From an uncultured Alistipes sp. (GTDB taxonomy: Bacteria > Bacteroidota > Bacteroidia > Bacteroidales > Rikenellaceae): 64,000 nt of DNA. The translations under genes and the position numbers were made by a program. Each line of letters opens with the position of its first letter. Position 1 is the first letter of the stretch. The notes beneath the pieces were generated by a model, which worked only from the letters and a program-made list of their open reading frames with translations, searched no databases and was not told the DNA's origin. Positions 23,947-34,339 of the stretch are shown piece by piece. The stretch lies in assembly GCA_949283205.1 (NCBI GenBank), contig CASDSD010000001.1:1-64000 (forward strand), written 5' to 3'.

Positions 23947-26400
23947 CTACAGGGCTTCGATCACATACCGCTTTCCCGCCTTGGTCCTAACATCGTACTC
24001 GTAGACCTTGCGCACATCGGGACGCTGCGGCGACGCCAGCTCCTCCGACACCAGCGGCTCGGCAATCGTGGCCGGTGCGAACAACTCGTTAGGGCACTCC
24101 CCCTCGGCCGGCTTCAGACCGCGCCCCTTCAAGGGTACGTACGACCGCACGCGCAACACGCCGCCCACACGCGACTCGATCTCGGCCCGCACCAGATGTC
24201 CGTCGCGCCACTCCATATCCACAACGAAGCCGCCGCGGGCCACAAGGCCTCTGACACTGCCCTCGCTCCAGGCATCGGGCAGCGCCGGCAGCAGATGCAC
24301 CGCCCCGTCATGGCTCTGAACGAGCATCTCGGCCACACCTGCCGTGAATCCGAAGTTGCCGTCTATCTGGAAGGGGGGATGGGCGCAGAAGAGGTTGGGA
24401 TAGGTACGCCCGTTCCCGTACTGCCGCGTCTGTCCGTCATTGGGCAGCAGGTTCAGCATGTTGCGTATGATCTTGTAGGCGTGGTTGCCGTCCTGCATGC
24501 GGGCCCAGAAATTGAGCTTCCAGCCGATACTCCACCCCGTAGCCATGTCGCCGCGCTGCAAAAGGGTATTCTTCGCCGCCTCGAACAACAGCGGATGCGT
24601 ATAGGGTGAGATCTGGTTGCTCGGATAGAGACCGTACAGGTGCGATATGTGGCGATGCTGATCGCGCGGGTCGTCCAGATCCTCCAGCCACTCCTGCAAC
24701 TGGTTATGACGTCCTATGCGCATCGGTGCGAGCCGCTCTATCATGCTGCGCAGCGAATCGGCATACTCCGCGCTCCCGCCCAGCGTCTCGCACGCCCGCA
24801 GCGTGTTGCTCAGGGCGTCGAACGCTATCTGGTTGTCCATCGTACACCCCGCCGTGATCGAGACCCCGTCGGGGCCGTGTTCGGGCGACACAGAGGGGGC
24901 CGTCACCATCCATCCGTATTTCGGATGCGGCGTGAGCGCCGTGAGAAAGAAATCGGCCGTACCCTTCAGCACGGGATAATAACGGCGCAGAAACTCCTTG
25001 TCACCGGTAAACAGATAGTGCTGCCACAGATGCTGTGCCAGCCACGCCCCGCCGTTGGGCCACATGCCCGTCTCGGCATGGTCCACAGGACCCGTCATGC
25101 GCCACAGGTCGGTGTTGTGGTGCGTCACCCAGCCCCGTGCGCCATACAGCTCACGGGCCGTAGACTGTCCCGTATGCGACAGCTCCTCAACCATGCGGAA
25201 GAGCGGTTCGTGCGTCTCGGGCAGGTTGGTCACCTCGGCCGGCCAGTAGTTCATCTCGGTGTTTATGTTGATCGTGTACTTGCTGTCCCAGGGAGCGTTC
25301 TTCTCGCGGTTCCATATCCCCTGCAGCGTGGCAGGCTGCCCCCCGGGCTGCGAGGAGCTGATAAGGAGGTAACGCCCGAACTGGAACAGCAATCCCGGCA
25401 GCGACGGATCATCGCCCTCGTTGAACGCCGCCACACGGCGGTCGGTATCGAGTGCGGTACTCCCGGCATTCTCCGGCAGCGACAGCTCCACGCGGCCGAA
25501 CTGACGTCCGTATATGTCGCGGTGTTCTTTGGCAAGGCGCTCGTAGCTCTTGTCGCAGGCGCCGTCAAGCGCAGCCATAACCTTGGCGCGGGCATCGCCC
25601 GAGACGTCGTCATAACGGACGAAGTTGGTCGCCGCAGAGATGTATATCGTAGCCGTGCGGGCATCCTTCACGCTCAACCGCTCCCCTGCGGCCGACACCT
25701 TGCCGTCGGTGGCGACACGGGCCACGGCTACGGCCTTCAATGCGGCAGGGATTCCCTCCTGCTCCACGCCGGCGCACTCCACCGTAAGCTCATCACCGGC
25801 GGCTGCGACGCTGTACTCCTGCGGACACGAGTACGAGAGATCGAACGACAGCGCCCCGTCCGCGTCGGCCTCCAGGCGCACCGCCAGCACGTTGTCCGAG
25901 AACGAAGTGAATGCCGTGCGGCGATAACGCACCCCGTCGACCGTATATTCCGTTGCGGCCGTGGCGTCGCGCAGGTTCAGTTCGCGACTGTATTCCCCGG
26001 CGGCATCGCCGTGCGAGAACTCCATATGGAAACTGCCCAGGGGCAGGTAACGCATGCCGTGGTGCTGCGTAAAGAACCGCTCGTCGATCATCGTGCGCGC
26101 ATCGGCCGTGCGGCCCTCGAATATGAGCCGCCGCACCTCGTCGAGATAGCGGAGAGCATCCTCACGGTTGTTGTTATAGGGAGAGCCCGCCCAGAATGTC
26201 TCCTCGTTAAGGTCTATCTGCTCGCTGCCGACACCTCCGTAGACCATGGCCCCGATGTGGGAGTTGCCCAGCGGCAGCGCCTCCCACCACGTGGCGGCAG
26301 GCGCAGAATAACGCAGTTTCAGTTCGTTCGTGCCGTCGGCAAGGGGACGGCACGCAACCATCGACAGGACAATCGCCCCGACTATACATAAATGTTTCAT
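23947..26400 (-). CDS. GH95-family alpha-L-fucosidase/galactosidase-type lipoprotein
   Basis: Encodes 817 aa, typical for GH95. The signal peptide has lipobox MVAC (Cys17). An adjacent ATG at 26403 is equally possible. The start of the mature domain, [26 protein letters not shown], is the GH95 N-terminal signature. Further motifs are [38 protein letters not shown] (about residues 385-402, conserved Asn residues of the active site), [15 protein letters not shown] and [17 protein letters not shown] near residue 690. The family hydrolyses alpha-1,2-L-fucosyl or alpha-L-galactosyl residues by inversion on host glycans or plant xyloglucan/pectin. It is monocistronic, divergent from a GH43 lipoprotein. 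Confidence 0.93.
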   Translation of the reverse strand: MKHLCIVGAIVLSMVACRPLADGTNELKLRYSAPAATWWEALPLGNSHIGAMVYGGVGSEQIDLNEETFWAGSPYNNNREDALRYLDEVRRLIFEGRTADARTMIDERFFTQHHGMRYLPLGSFHMEFSHGDAAGEYSRELNLRDATAATEYTVDGVRYRRTAFTSFSDNVLAVRLEADADGALSFDLSYSCPQEYSVAAAGDELTVECAGVEQEGIPAALKAVAVARVATDGKVSAAGERLSVKDARTATIYISAATNFVRYDDVSGDARAKVMAALDGACDKSYERLAKEHRDIYGRQFGRVELSLPENAGSTALDTDRRVAAFNEGDDPSLPGLLFQFGRYLLISSSQPGGQPATLQGIWNREKNAPWDSKYTININTEMNYWPAEVTNLPETHEPLFRMVEELSHTGQSTARELYGARGWVTHHNTDLWRMTGPVDHAETGMWPNGGAWLAQHLWQHYLFTGDKEFLRRYYPVLKGTADFFLTALTPHPKYGWMVTAPSVSPEHGPDGVSITAGCTMDNQIAFDALSNTLRACETLGGSAEYADSLRSMIERLAPMRIGRHNQLQEWLEDLDDPRDQHRHISHLYGLYPSNQISPYTHPLLFEAAKNTLLQRGDMATGWSIGWKLNFWARMQDGNHAYKIIRNMLNLLPNDGQTRQYGNGRTYPNLFCAHPPFQIDGNFGFTAGVAEMLVQSHDGAVHLLPALPDAWSEGSVRGLVARGGFVVDMEWRDGHLVRAEIESRVGGVLRVRSYVPLKGRGLKPAEGECPNELFAPATIAEPLVSEELASPQRPDVRKVYEYDVRTKAGKRYVIEAL

Positions 26401-26403
26401 CAT

Positions 26404-26728
26404 ATTAATTAAAATATTGCAAGATCCGCCGACGGCGGGATTTCCCATCGTTCGCCCCCCCGCGGTTTTTTACGGTCGTTTCCGGCACGCCGCCGCATTA
26501 CAAAGTTATTCCATTTATGCGAAATAGCAACACCTTAGCGTCGAAATAATCTCATGCGCCGCGCCCGTACGTACCATTGCTTGCTTATGTCGCATTTTTT
26601 TACGAACATTGTGAACAGATTGGATATGGGGAGATTCGCGCCGCTGCACTTCCCGCTGCACGGTACGGCGGCGGGCTCCGAAAATACTACCAGGTCAACC
26701 GAAACCGATATACCAAAATAATCCTGTC
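26404..26728. other. Divergent intergenic region between GH95 and GH43
   Basis: A minus-strand -7 box TAACTTTG (26508-26501) fits the GH95 gene. No consensus promoter is seen for the plus-strand GH43 gene, so its promoter may need an activator. No coding potential. Confidence 0.45.
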
Positions 26729-28435
26729 ATGAAGAGAATACTTTTACTCGCGACATCTGCGGCCTTTGCGCTGGTCACGCTCTCGTGCGGCGGAGGTTTC
26801 GCCCCCGAGGCCGGCACCCCCGTCTTCGGCGACTTCACCTACACGGGCGCCGACGCCGTATACGAGCAGAACCCGCTCGGGGCAGACGAATTCTACACCC
26901 CCATACTTCAGGGCTGCTACCCCGACCCCAGCATCTGCCGCAAGGGCAACGACTACTACATGGTATGCTCGTCGTTCGCCATAAATCCGGGCGTGCCCAT
27001 CTTCCACTCGAACGACCTTGTGAACTGGCGCCAGACAGGCCACGTCCTGGACCGCGCCTCGCAGCTCAAGGTCGAGGATACGGGCATCAGCGCCGGCATC
27101 TACGCCCCCACCATACGCTACAACCCCCACAACGACACCTTCTACATGATAACGACGCAGTTCGCCGGCGGTATCGGCAACATGGTCGTCAAGACGAAGG
27201 ACCCGGCCGAGGGGTGGAGCGACCCCATCAAACTGAACTTCGAGGGCATCGACCCCGACCTCTTCTTCGACGATGACGGCAAGGCCTACATCGTCCACAA
27301 CGACGCCCCCGAGAAGGCGCTCTACGAGGGTCACCGCGTGATCAAGGTCTGGGAGTACGACACGGCGACGGACCAGGTCGTCGCGGGTAGCGACAAGGTT
27401 GTCGTAAACGGCGGCGTGGACCTCTCGAAGAAGCCCATCTGGATCGAGGCGCCGCACCTCTACAAGAAGGATGGCAAATACTACCTCATGTGCGCCGAGG
27501 GCGGCACGGGAGGCTGGCACAGCGAGGTGATCTTCATCTCGGACAGCCCCGGAGGCCCCTTCACCCCCGCACCCGAGAACCCCATACTGTCGCAGCGCCA
27601 CCTGCCGGCCGACCGGCAGAACAAGGTCGACTGGGCGGGCCATGCCGATCTTGTCGAGGCCCCCGACGGCAAATACTGGGGTGTCTTCCTCGCCGTACGC
27701 CCCAACGAGGCCAACCGCGTCAACACGGGCCGCGAGACCTTCATCCTGCCCGTCGACTGGAGCGGCACCTTCCCCGTCTTCGAGGGCGGCATGGAGCCCC
27801 TGCAGCCCAAGCTCAAGATGCCCGCAGGCGTCGAGAACCACTGCGGCGAGGAGGGGTTCATCCCCAACGGCAACTTCACCTTCACCGACAACTTTACCTC
27901 CACAGACCTCGACCCGCGCTGGGTGGGTGTTCGCGGCGCGCGCGAGCATTTCGTCTCGGTGGGCGGGCACGGCCTCGAGATAAAGCCCTTCGACGTCAAC
28001 ATCAAGGCCCCGCGCCCCACGTCGACGCTCTTCTACCGCCAGCAGCACAACACCTTCACCGCCTCAACGACGCTCTGCTACACGCCCCGTGCGGAGAATG
28101 ACCTCGCCGGCATGGTATGCTACCAGAGCGAGGCGTTCAACTACGTCTTCGGCGTGACGAAGTGCGGCGACAAGACCTGCATCGTGCTGCAGCGCAACGC
28201 GCGCCGCACGTCGGAGACCGTCGCCTCGGCCGAGATCGGCGACCGTCTGCCCGTGCGCCTGCGTGTGAGCGCCGAGGGTGACAAGTACACCTTCAGCTAC
28301 GCCGGGCGCGGCGGCGAGTACACCGACCTTGCAACGGTCTCGGGCGACATTCTCTCGACCAACGTCGCGGGAGGCTTCACCGGCGCCATGATCGGCCTCT
28401 ACGCCACCACGGCAAACGATGCCGCGTGCAAATAG
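26729..28435 (+). CDS. GH43-family lipoprotein (xylosidase/arabinofuranosidase type)
   Basis: Encodes 568 aa with lipobox TLSC at Cys20. The five-bladed catalytic propeller covers about residues 55-350. The general base Asp is in GCYPDPSIC (about 62-70), the pKa-modulating Asp is in GIDPDLFFDDDG (about 173-184) and the acid Glu is in IWIEAPHLYKKDG (about 237-249). The beta-sandwich C-terminal domain (about 390-560) begins FTFTDNFTSTDLDPRW and has the concanavalin-A-like pattern common after GH43. Such enzymes remove xylose or arabinose from plant polysaccharide side chains. It is followed by a strong terminator and lacks neighbouring susCD genes. Confidence 0.93.
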   Translation: MKRILLLATSAAFALVTLSCGGGFAPEAGTPVFGDFTYTGADAVYEQNPLGADEFYTPILQGCYPDPSICRKGNDYYMVCSSFAINPGVPIFHSNDLVNWRQTGHVLDRASQLKVEDTGISAGIYAPTIRYNPHNDTFYMITTQFAGGIGNMVVKTKDPAEGWSDPIKLNFEGIDPDLFFDDDGKAYIVHNDAPEKALYEGHRVIKVWEYDTATDQVVAGSDKVVVNGGVDLSKKPIWIEAPHLYKKDGKYYLMCAEGGTGGWHSEVIFISDSPGGPFTPAPENPILSQRHLPADRQNKVDWAGHADLVEAPDGKYWGVFLAVRPNEANRVNTGRETFILPVDWSGTFPVFEGGMEPLQPKLKMPAGVENHCGEEGFIPNGNFTFTDNFTSTDLDPRWVGVRGAREHFVSVGGHGLEIKPFDVNIKAPRPTSTLFYRQQHNTFTASTTLCYTPRAENDLAGMVCYQSEAFNYVFGVTKCGDKTCIVLQRNARRTSETVASAEIGDRLPVRLRVSAEGDKYTFSYAGRGGEYTDLATVSGDILSTNVAGGFTGAMIGLYATTANDAACK

Positions 28436-28453
28436 ACCGCCATACACAAATGG

Positions 28454-28487
28454 ACAAGGGCGCGACCGGTTCGCGCCCTTGTTTTTT
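28454..28487. terminator. Strong terminator between GH43 and the ABC operon
   Basis: Perfect 12-bp stem ACAAGGGCGCGA (28454-28465) with TCGCGCCCTTGT (28471-28482), then TTTTT. It separates convergent transcripts. Confidence 0.93.
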
Positions 28488-28506
28488 ACCCCTATCATCA
28501 GCCGCA

Positions 28507-30990
28507 TCACTCGCCGCCCAGCACACGGGCGGGATTCTCGCCCGCCGTACGGCGGCAGCGCACCACGACTATTCCCATCGTCAGCGCCGTCACCAGCAGG
28601 AACGCCGCCAGGAATATCCACCACGGTGTCGCAATGCGGTAGGCAAAGGTGTTGAGCCACTCGCTCACGACGTACCACGCCACGGGCACCGCCACGACGA
28701 AACATACGGCCACGATCGTCACGTAATGGCGGCCGAACATCCAGACGATACCCTCCACGGTCGAGCCCATCACGCGACGCAGGGCTATCTCGCGGCGGCG
28801 GTGCTGCGTCTCGAAGAGGACGATACCGAAGACGCCCATCAGCGATATGACGACGGCCAGCAGGGCGAAGAGGCCGATTATCGTGGCGCTGCGCTGAGTC
28901 TTTTCGTAGAGCCGCTGCAGCTGCTCGTCCACGAACTCGATATTCAGATCTTCGCTGTCGGGATTTATCTCCTTGGCCACGGCACGGATCCTGTCGCACA
29001 GGCGCGGGATGTCGACATTTGCCGCCGTGCGGAAATAGACGTCGCCCATCCATTGATCCTCCGACGTGGTGCAGTAGACCGTATTGCTCTGCTTCGAGTC
29101 GAGCGGCTGTCCCAGCACGTCATCCACGATGCCTATCACGCGGCATATCGGCTCGGTGCCCGCCATCACCACGAAGCCCGGATAGAATCCGTACTCGTCG
29201 CACGTACTGCGGCAGAAGATGGCGTACCTGGTGGCGGCGTTGTCCATGTCGGGGGTGAAGTTCTCGCCCTCGGCGAGCCTTATGCCCATCACGTCGAGGA
29301 AGTTGCTGCGCACATAGCGGAAGTGGAGCTCCAGATCGCGCCCTTCGTACTTCATACGTATCACCTCGGCCGAGCCGTTCCCCACCACTGCATCCACCGA
29401 TGCCGTCACGCCGACGATCTCCGGCATCCCGTTCATACGCTCCGTCAATACGGGATACATGGCGGCATCCTTGTACGGGAGGTTGAAACTCATCAGGTTT
29501 TCGCGGTCGATCCCTATGTCGTAATTGATCATATACCTGTATTGCAGCCAGAAGCAGGCGGCCACCACTATAAGGGCTATCGAGACGGTGAACTGCACCC
29601 CGACCAGAACCAGACGCAGGCGGCGTCCCGCACCCGAGCCGGCGAAGCCGCTCTTGACGGCAAGCGAGGCGTTGAACGAGGTGATGTAGTACGACGGGTA
29701 CAGCGCCGCCGCGAGGGCCGCCACCACTCCTATGCCGAAGAGCAGCAGCACGGCCGTCAGGTTATCCTTCAAAGAGAGCGACCGCGAGACATACTCCGCC
29801 ACGAAGGTGTCGGGCAGCACGATCGTGAGGTACATCGTCAGCAGCAGCGCGCACACCACCAGCCCCACGGCCTCGAAGAGGAAGTTCCAGCGCAGCGTGC
29901 GGGTCGGGGCACCGAAGACCTTGCAGATATTGACGGCGCGCAGGCGCACGGGTATCAGCGCGAAGAAGAAGTTGACGAAGTTTATCAGCGCTATGGCCAC
30001 CACGAGGATGGCTATGCCCAGACACGTCAGCATCGTCGATTTCGAGCCATGATCGTGGTCCGAGCCAGAACCGAGCGAGGTGTCGAAATAGACATCCAAC
30101 AGCGGTGTCAAGCGCACATCGCTGCGCAGGTATTCGTATTGGGCATCCGGCACTGCAGCCACCCCGCCGCTTTCGCCGCCACCGTCGGCCCCATCGCTGT
30201 CTCCGCTCGCCTTTTCAACATTCTGCGCGGCATCATACTCACGCGCACGGGCCACGCGCTGACGGTACATGTTGTCGTCCCACGCCTTCTTGAAGCTGTC
30301 GGGCACGGACCCGTCACGCATCTTTACCATACAGATATAGCCATATTGCGACGTGTCGTTCATGTCCATGTCGCCCAAGTAGCTGTATATACGAGGCTCG
30401 CCCATGAGCGTGTTGTCGGCGAAATCCTTGTATATACCCACCACGGTCCACTCGTGCGAGGGGCGCGGCTTCTCCCCGGGCTTGGTGTCGCTCGTGAAGA
30501 TACGGTCGCCGGCATGCACACCGTATAGCCGCGCCAGCGATTCGGGCAGGATTACCGTATTGGGGTTCTCGATCTGCCGGAGGTCGCCCTCCACAGTGCG
30601 GAAACCCAGCAGGTCAAGCGACGGCAGCGACAACATATCCATCACAGCCGCATATTCGGTGTAGCTGAACTCCGCCTCCTGCACCCACACAGGAATATCC
30701 CAGCGGCGTGTAATGACGGCGCTGCCCTCGACCTCGGGACACTGCGCCAGCGCCGCCTCGAAGGGGCCGCGCGGCGAGGTCATCGAGAATCCGCCGTCGA
30801 TCCAGTTGGCATTCACCGTCCAGATGCGGTCGGCATCCCTGATCGAGCGGTTGTAACCCAGATCGTAGGTCACCTGCACCATCATCACGTAGAATGCCGT
30901 GAAGGCCAGCGTCAGGCCCGCGATGTTCAACACCGAGGCCACTTTGTAACGCCGCAGCGTGGTCAGAAAATTCTTTATTGCAATCTTCAT
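28507..30990 (-). CDS. ABC transporter permease (MacB/FtsX type), 827 aa
   Basis: The start at 30990 (MKIAIKNFLTTLRRYKVASV) gives a first membrane helix at about residues 20-45 (VLNIAGLTLAFTAFYVMMV), a large periplasmic MacB-type domain, and three FtsX helices around 285-440. A second periplasmic domain and three more helices lie near 690-815. The cytoplasmic coupling motif HRRREIALRRVMGSTVE is at about 710. It is the last gene of the operon. Its N-terminus is clearly paralogous to the permease starting at 36730 (RRYKVxSVLNIAGxxLAF). Such long two-FtsX permeases are Bacteroidetes exporters whose substrates (peptides, antibiotics or lipids) are mostly unknown. Confidence 0.9.
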   Translation of the reverse strand: MKIAIKNFLTTLRRYKVASVLNIAGLTLAFTAFYVMMVQVTYDLGYNRSIRDADRIWTVNANWIDGGFSMTSPRGPFEAALAQCPEVEGSAVITRRWDIPVWVQEAEFSYTEYAAVMDMLSLPSLDLLGFRTVEGDLRQIENPNTVILPESLARLYGVHAGDRIFTSDTKPGEKPRPSHEWTVVGIYKDFADNTLMGEPRIYSYLGDMDMNDTSQYGYICMVKMRDGSVPDSFKKAWDDNMYRQRVARAREYDAAQNVEKASGDSDGADGGGESGGVAAVPDAQYEYLRSDVRLTPLLDVYFDTSLGSGSDHDHGSKSTMLTCLGIAILVVAIALINFVNFFFALIPVRLRAVNICKVFGAPTRTLRWNFLFEAVGLVVCALLLTMYLTIVLPDTFVAEYVSRSLSLKDNLTAVLLLFGIGVVAALAAALYPSYYITSFNASLAVKSGFAGSGAGRRLRLVLVGVQFTVSIALIVVAACFWLQYRYMINYDIGIDRENLMSFNLPYKDAAMYPVLTERMNGMPEIVGVTASVDAVVGNGSAEVIRMKYEGRDLELHFRYVRSNFLDVMGIRLAEGENFTPDMDNAATRYAIFCRSTCDEYGFYPGFVVMAGTEPICRVIGIVDDVLGQPLDSKQSNTVYCTTSEDQWMGDVYFRTAANVDIPRLCDRIRAVAKEINPDSEDLNIEFVDEQLQRLYEKTQRSATIIGLFALLAVVISLMGVFGIVLFETQHRRREIALRRVMGSTVEGIVWMFGRHYVTIVAVCFVVAVPVAWYVVSEWLNTFAYRIATPWWIFLAAFLLVTALTMGIVVVRCRRTAGENPARVLGGE

Positions 30991-31115
30991 GGGTCTAATA
31001 TTTATCGTGTTGTTTTTTACCATCTTCTGCCCACGGACCGAACCCCGGCCACACAAGCGGCGTCATCAAGGCGGGAGGTACGGCGGCGGCATGCAATCCG
31101 CAAAGCAGGCCGCCG

Positions 31116-33437
31116 TCACTCGCCCTTTATCATATCTATGGGGTTGGCACATGCCGTCCGCCATGTGCGGAACACCTGTATTCCATAGACAACCGCCATC
31201 ACCAGCACCGTACCAGCGGCATAAAACCACCAAGGCAGCGTACACCGCATCACCGACGATATCTTCAAATAGGCATCGCCCGCATATATGGCCGCCACCG
31301 TACCCACAGCCACTGCCGGCAATACGATCCACGCCATATTGCGGCCCAACATCGCCATCACCTCGCGCGCCGACGCTCCCGCCACCTTGCGAATGGCGAT
31401 CTCCTTGCGGCGACGCTGCATCTCGTTGTCGACATATCCGACAAGTCCCGACAGGGCTATTACGAGCGTCACCACACACACGAGCAGCATGCCGTTGCGC
31501 ATCTGCCTCTGGTCGGTGAATAGCAGCTCCATCTCTTCGCTATAGGGTGTGAGCGTATAACGGTAGCTCTCGTCATAAATGCCGTCGATAGTAGCCGCGA
31601 CCTTCTTCAACGCCTCGGGCGTAATTCTGTTCAGGCGAACGGAGAGCATGAACCTACGCTTGTCAGAATCGCTCGGGCAAACGTATTTCGCGTTGTGGCA
31701 GACTATGGGCATCACATCGCCGCCAGCCATCCTGAAATCCTTCACCACGCCCACGATCTCAAAGGGACCGTCGCCGTCGTATATCTCGCGGCCCACGGCC
31801 GAGCCCGTCCAACCGCGGTTGGCGGCGTAGGTCTCGTTCACCAGCACGGCATAGCTGCCGTCCGTCTCGTTCAGGTTGCGGCCCTCAACGATCTCCATTT
31901 CCATCGTCGGGACGTAGTGGGAATCCCACACCTCCCAGCGGCAGCTGAAGAGCAGCTTGCCCGACTCGTCCTTGGCCGGCTGGCCCGAATAGTTCCACAC
32001 GGGGAGCGAGAACGAGAGTCCCGCCTCCTCGACCTCGGGCAGGGCGCGCAGTTCGCCGCACAACGTACGCAGCACGGAGATACGTGCCGGAACGGCCGCC
32101 GTCACAACGTTGCCGTACTCGTATCCGTAGTCGGCACGCCGCACATAGTCGAGCTGCCGGACGCTGATACCGAGGAACAGGACCACGCCGGTGGTGCAGG
32201 CGATCTGCACGAACAGCAATGACCGTTTCCACAATGTGCGGTTGTCGCTGCCGCCGCGGAATGCGTATTGCAGGTCAACGGCCGAGAACAGCGCCGCAGG
32301 GATTATGCCCGACAGCAAAAATGCCGCAATGCACACCACAAATGGAATCCAAATACGCCGCAGGGCGAACAGTTCCGCCACGTCATATCCCAGAAGCGTA
32401 CGTATCTCGCTGGCGAGGCAGAATATCACAAACGCCGCCATCGCCACCGACGCCGCCACCAGCAGCAGCGTCTCCCACAACAGCATCGAGAATACATCGC
32501 CGCGACCGGCGCCGTTGCAGCGCAGGACGGCTATAGTACGGCTGCGACGCGACAGCGACGAGATGGAGAGCATGACATAGTTCAGGCACGCCACCATCAG
32601 CGCCACGAAACCCACGGCCGAGAGCAGGTACTGCATCTGCCGCACCGTATTCGAAACGAAATGGCTCTGCGTCACCGGCAGGAAGAGCAGTTTCACGTTC
32701 CACTCCTTGAAGAAGTCCGTCATGCCGTGCCTCTCGACGAAGCCCTCCACGCCATCCTCGACTTGGGCGATGTCGGCCCCCTCGACGAGTTTTATGTACG
32801 AGGGGAACGAGTCTCCGCCGTTCCATCCCGAACCGTCGGCAGGATCATAAGACAACCACATGAGCATATCGAAACTGCCGAGCGAGTTGTTCGCTGGCGG
32901 CGTACGGAATATCCCTCCCACGGTAATCGCCTCACGTCCCTCGCCCATCAACGGCTGCCCCAGCGGGTCACCATGGCCGAAGAGCTTGCGGGCCAGACGC
33001 TCCGAGATCATCGCCGTACCCCGTCCTTCGGCCGAGAGGACACGGTGCGCATCGCCGCTCACCACGCCGAAATCCAGCACGTCGAAGAACTCGGTGCCCA
33101 CCAGCAACCCCTCAACGTCGTATGTCTCGCCACCGCTCTCGATCTGGTAGGTGCGGCTGATCAGATGCACCGCGCTCTCGATCTGCGGCATATCGGCCTT
33201 GAGCGATGGCGCCATCGGCAGGAACATCTTGTCGCTCATGCCGAACTGCGGCGACTGCATCCAGACTTGGTATATACGGTCCCTGTCAGGCAGGAACCGG
33301 TCGTATGTAAGCACGAAGCCCACGTACGAGAATATCAGAATCGCTACAGCTATACCCAGCGACAGCGACAGCAGACGCGACACCACGTTGCCACGGTTCT
33401 TGCCGAGGTAGGCAAGCGAATATTTCAATGATTTCAT
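31116..33437 (-). CDS. ABC transporter permease (MacB/FtsX type), 773 aa
   Basis: Starts MKSLKYSLAYLGKNRGNVVS. The first helix is at about 22-42, a MacB-like periplasmic domain lies at about 50-275, and an FtsX helix cluster lies at about 280-420. A second periplasmic region follows, then terminal helices with the coupling motif QRRRKEIAIRKVAGASAREV near residue 675. It differs from the other two permeases of the operon more than they differ from each other. It lies between the ATPase gene and the last permease, with gaps of 128 and 125 bp that hold no obvious promoter, so it is probably part of the same transcript and uses the same ATPase. Confidence 0.9.
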   Translation of the reverse strand: MKSLKYSLAYLGKNRGNVVSRLLSLSLGIAVAILIFSYVGFVLTYDRFLPDRDRIYQVWMQSPQFGMSDKMFLPMAPSLKADMPQIESAVHLISRTYQIESGGETYDVEGLLVGTEFFDVLDFGVVSGDAHRVLSAEGRGTAMISERLARKLFGHGDPLGQPLMGEGREAITVGGIFRTPPANNSLGSFDMLMWLSYDPADGSGWNGGDSFPSYIKLVEGADIAQVEDGVEGFVERHGMTDFFKEWNVKLLFLPVTQSHFVSNTVRQMQYLLSAVGFVALMVACLNYVMLSISSLSRRSRTIAVLRCNGAGRGDVFSMLLWETLLLVAASVAMAAFVIFCLASEIRTLLGYDVAELFALRRIWIPFVVCIAAFLLSGIIPAALFSAVDLQYAFRGGSDNRTLWKRSLLFVQIACTTGVVLFLGISVRQLDYVRRADYGYEYGNVVTAAVPARISVLRTLCGELRALPEVEEAGLSFSLPVWNYSGQPAKDESGKLLFSCRWEVWDSHYVPTMEMEIVEGRNLNETDGSYAVLVNETYAANRGWTGSAVGREIYDGDGPFEIVGVVKDFRMAGGDVMPIVCHNAKYVCPSDSDKRRFMLSVRLNRITPEALKKVAATIDGIYDESYRYTLTPYSEEMELLFTDQRQMRNGMLLVCVVTLVIALSGLVGYVDNEMQRRRKEIAIRKVAGASAREVMAMLGRNMAWIVLPAVAVGTVAAIYAGDAYLKISSVMRCTLPWWFYAAGTVLVMAVVYGIQVFRTWRTACANPIDMIKGE

Positions 33438-33520
33438 AGTTTCCTACTCCAATTATCTGTTATCGTTCTACACTTCAATATCAGGCTCCACACCTAAACT
33501 TTCGCGTTCGGGCACACCCG

Positions 33521-33544
33521 TCCCGCCTGTCGGCGGTGGCGGGA
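33521..33544 (-). other. Intra-operon hairpin
   Basis: Perfect 7-bp stem TCCCGCC (33521-33527) with GGCGGGA (33538-33544) between the ATPase and the second permease genes. There is no T tract. It could tune relative expression or protect the mRNA. Confidence 0.4.
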
Positions 33545-33565
33545 GACCCGAGGCGGGGCGCACCC

Positions 33566-34252
33566 CTACAGGCGGTTGCGAACGTCGGTCACCAGTTCGC
33601 CGTCGAAGAGACAGAGCGTGCGCGAGGCGTACGAGGCGTCGTGCTGCGAGTGCGTCACCATGATGACGGTGGTGCCCTCGCGGTTGAGCTCCTGCAACAG
33701 CATCATCACCTCCTGACCGTTCTTCGAGTCGAGGTTGCCCGTGGGCTCGTCGGCGAGGATCAGTTTGGGGTTGGCCACCAAGGCGCGGGCTATGGCCACA
33801 CGCTGCTGCTGACCGCCCGACAACTGCTGCGGGAAGTGGTCGGCACGGTGCGAGATGTTCATGCGGTCGAGTATCTTCTTAACGCGCTCCTTGCGCTCCG
33901 ACGACTTGACGCCCAAATATATGAGCGGCAGTTCGACATTCTCCGAGACGTTCAGTTCGTCGATCAGGTTGAACGACTGGAAGACGAACCCTATATTGCC
34001 CTTGCGGAACTTCGTGCGGTCGCGCTCGCGAAGCTTGCCCACCTCGCGGTCAAGCAGGTAGTACTCGCCGCCCGTGGGGTTGTCCAGCAGGCCGAGGATG
34101 TTGAGCAGCGTCGACTTGCCGCAGCCCGAGGGGCCCATCACGGCGACGAACTCGCCCTCGTTCACTTCGAATGACACACCGTTCAGGGCGATGGTCTCGA
34201 TCTCTTCGGTAAAGAAACTCTTCTTGAGGTTTTCAACTTTCAACATTGACAT
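33566..34252 (-). CDS. ABC transporter ATPase (LolD/MacB type)
   Basis: Encodes 228 aa. Walker A is GPSGCGKST (about residues 40-48), the Q-loop [14 protein letters not shown], the signature [15 protein letters not shown] (about 145-159), Walker [13 protein letters not shown] (about 165-176), and the switch His in MVTHSQHD. These are typical of the MacB/LolD clade that drives FtsX-type permeases. A start two codons later (MLKVENLKK) is possible. It is the only ATPase in an operon with three permeases, so it presumably serves all of them. Confidence 0.95.
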   Translation of the reverse strand: MSMLKVENLKKSFFTEEIETIALNGVSFEVNEGEFVAVMGPSGCGKSTLLNILGLLDNPTGGEYYLLDREVGKLRERDRTKFRKGNIGFVFQSFNLIDELNVSENVELPLIYLGVKSSERKERVKKILDRMNISHRADHFPQQLSGGQQQRVAIARALVANPKLILADEPTGNLDSKNGQEVMMLLQELNREGTTVIMVTHSQHDASYASRTLCLFDGELVTDVRNRL

Positions 34253-34339
34253 AACTGTAAATTTTTTAATGTTTTCTAATATTTTTTCTTGTTGTGAATC
34301 CTGTTTTTCGGGATGCGGGCCTTCATGACGGCCGCCGCA

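Noticed and set aside
28426-30528. A 700-aa open frame on the plus strand
   Set aside because: Antisense to the ABC permease 28507-30990, which has clear FtsX features. The composition (H/R/Q/E-rich) is typical of a shadow frame.
33521-33544. Transcription terminator splitting the ABC operon
   Set aside because: The hairpin lacks a T tract and no promoter is visible downstream, so it is kept only as an intra-operon hairpin.
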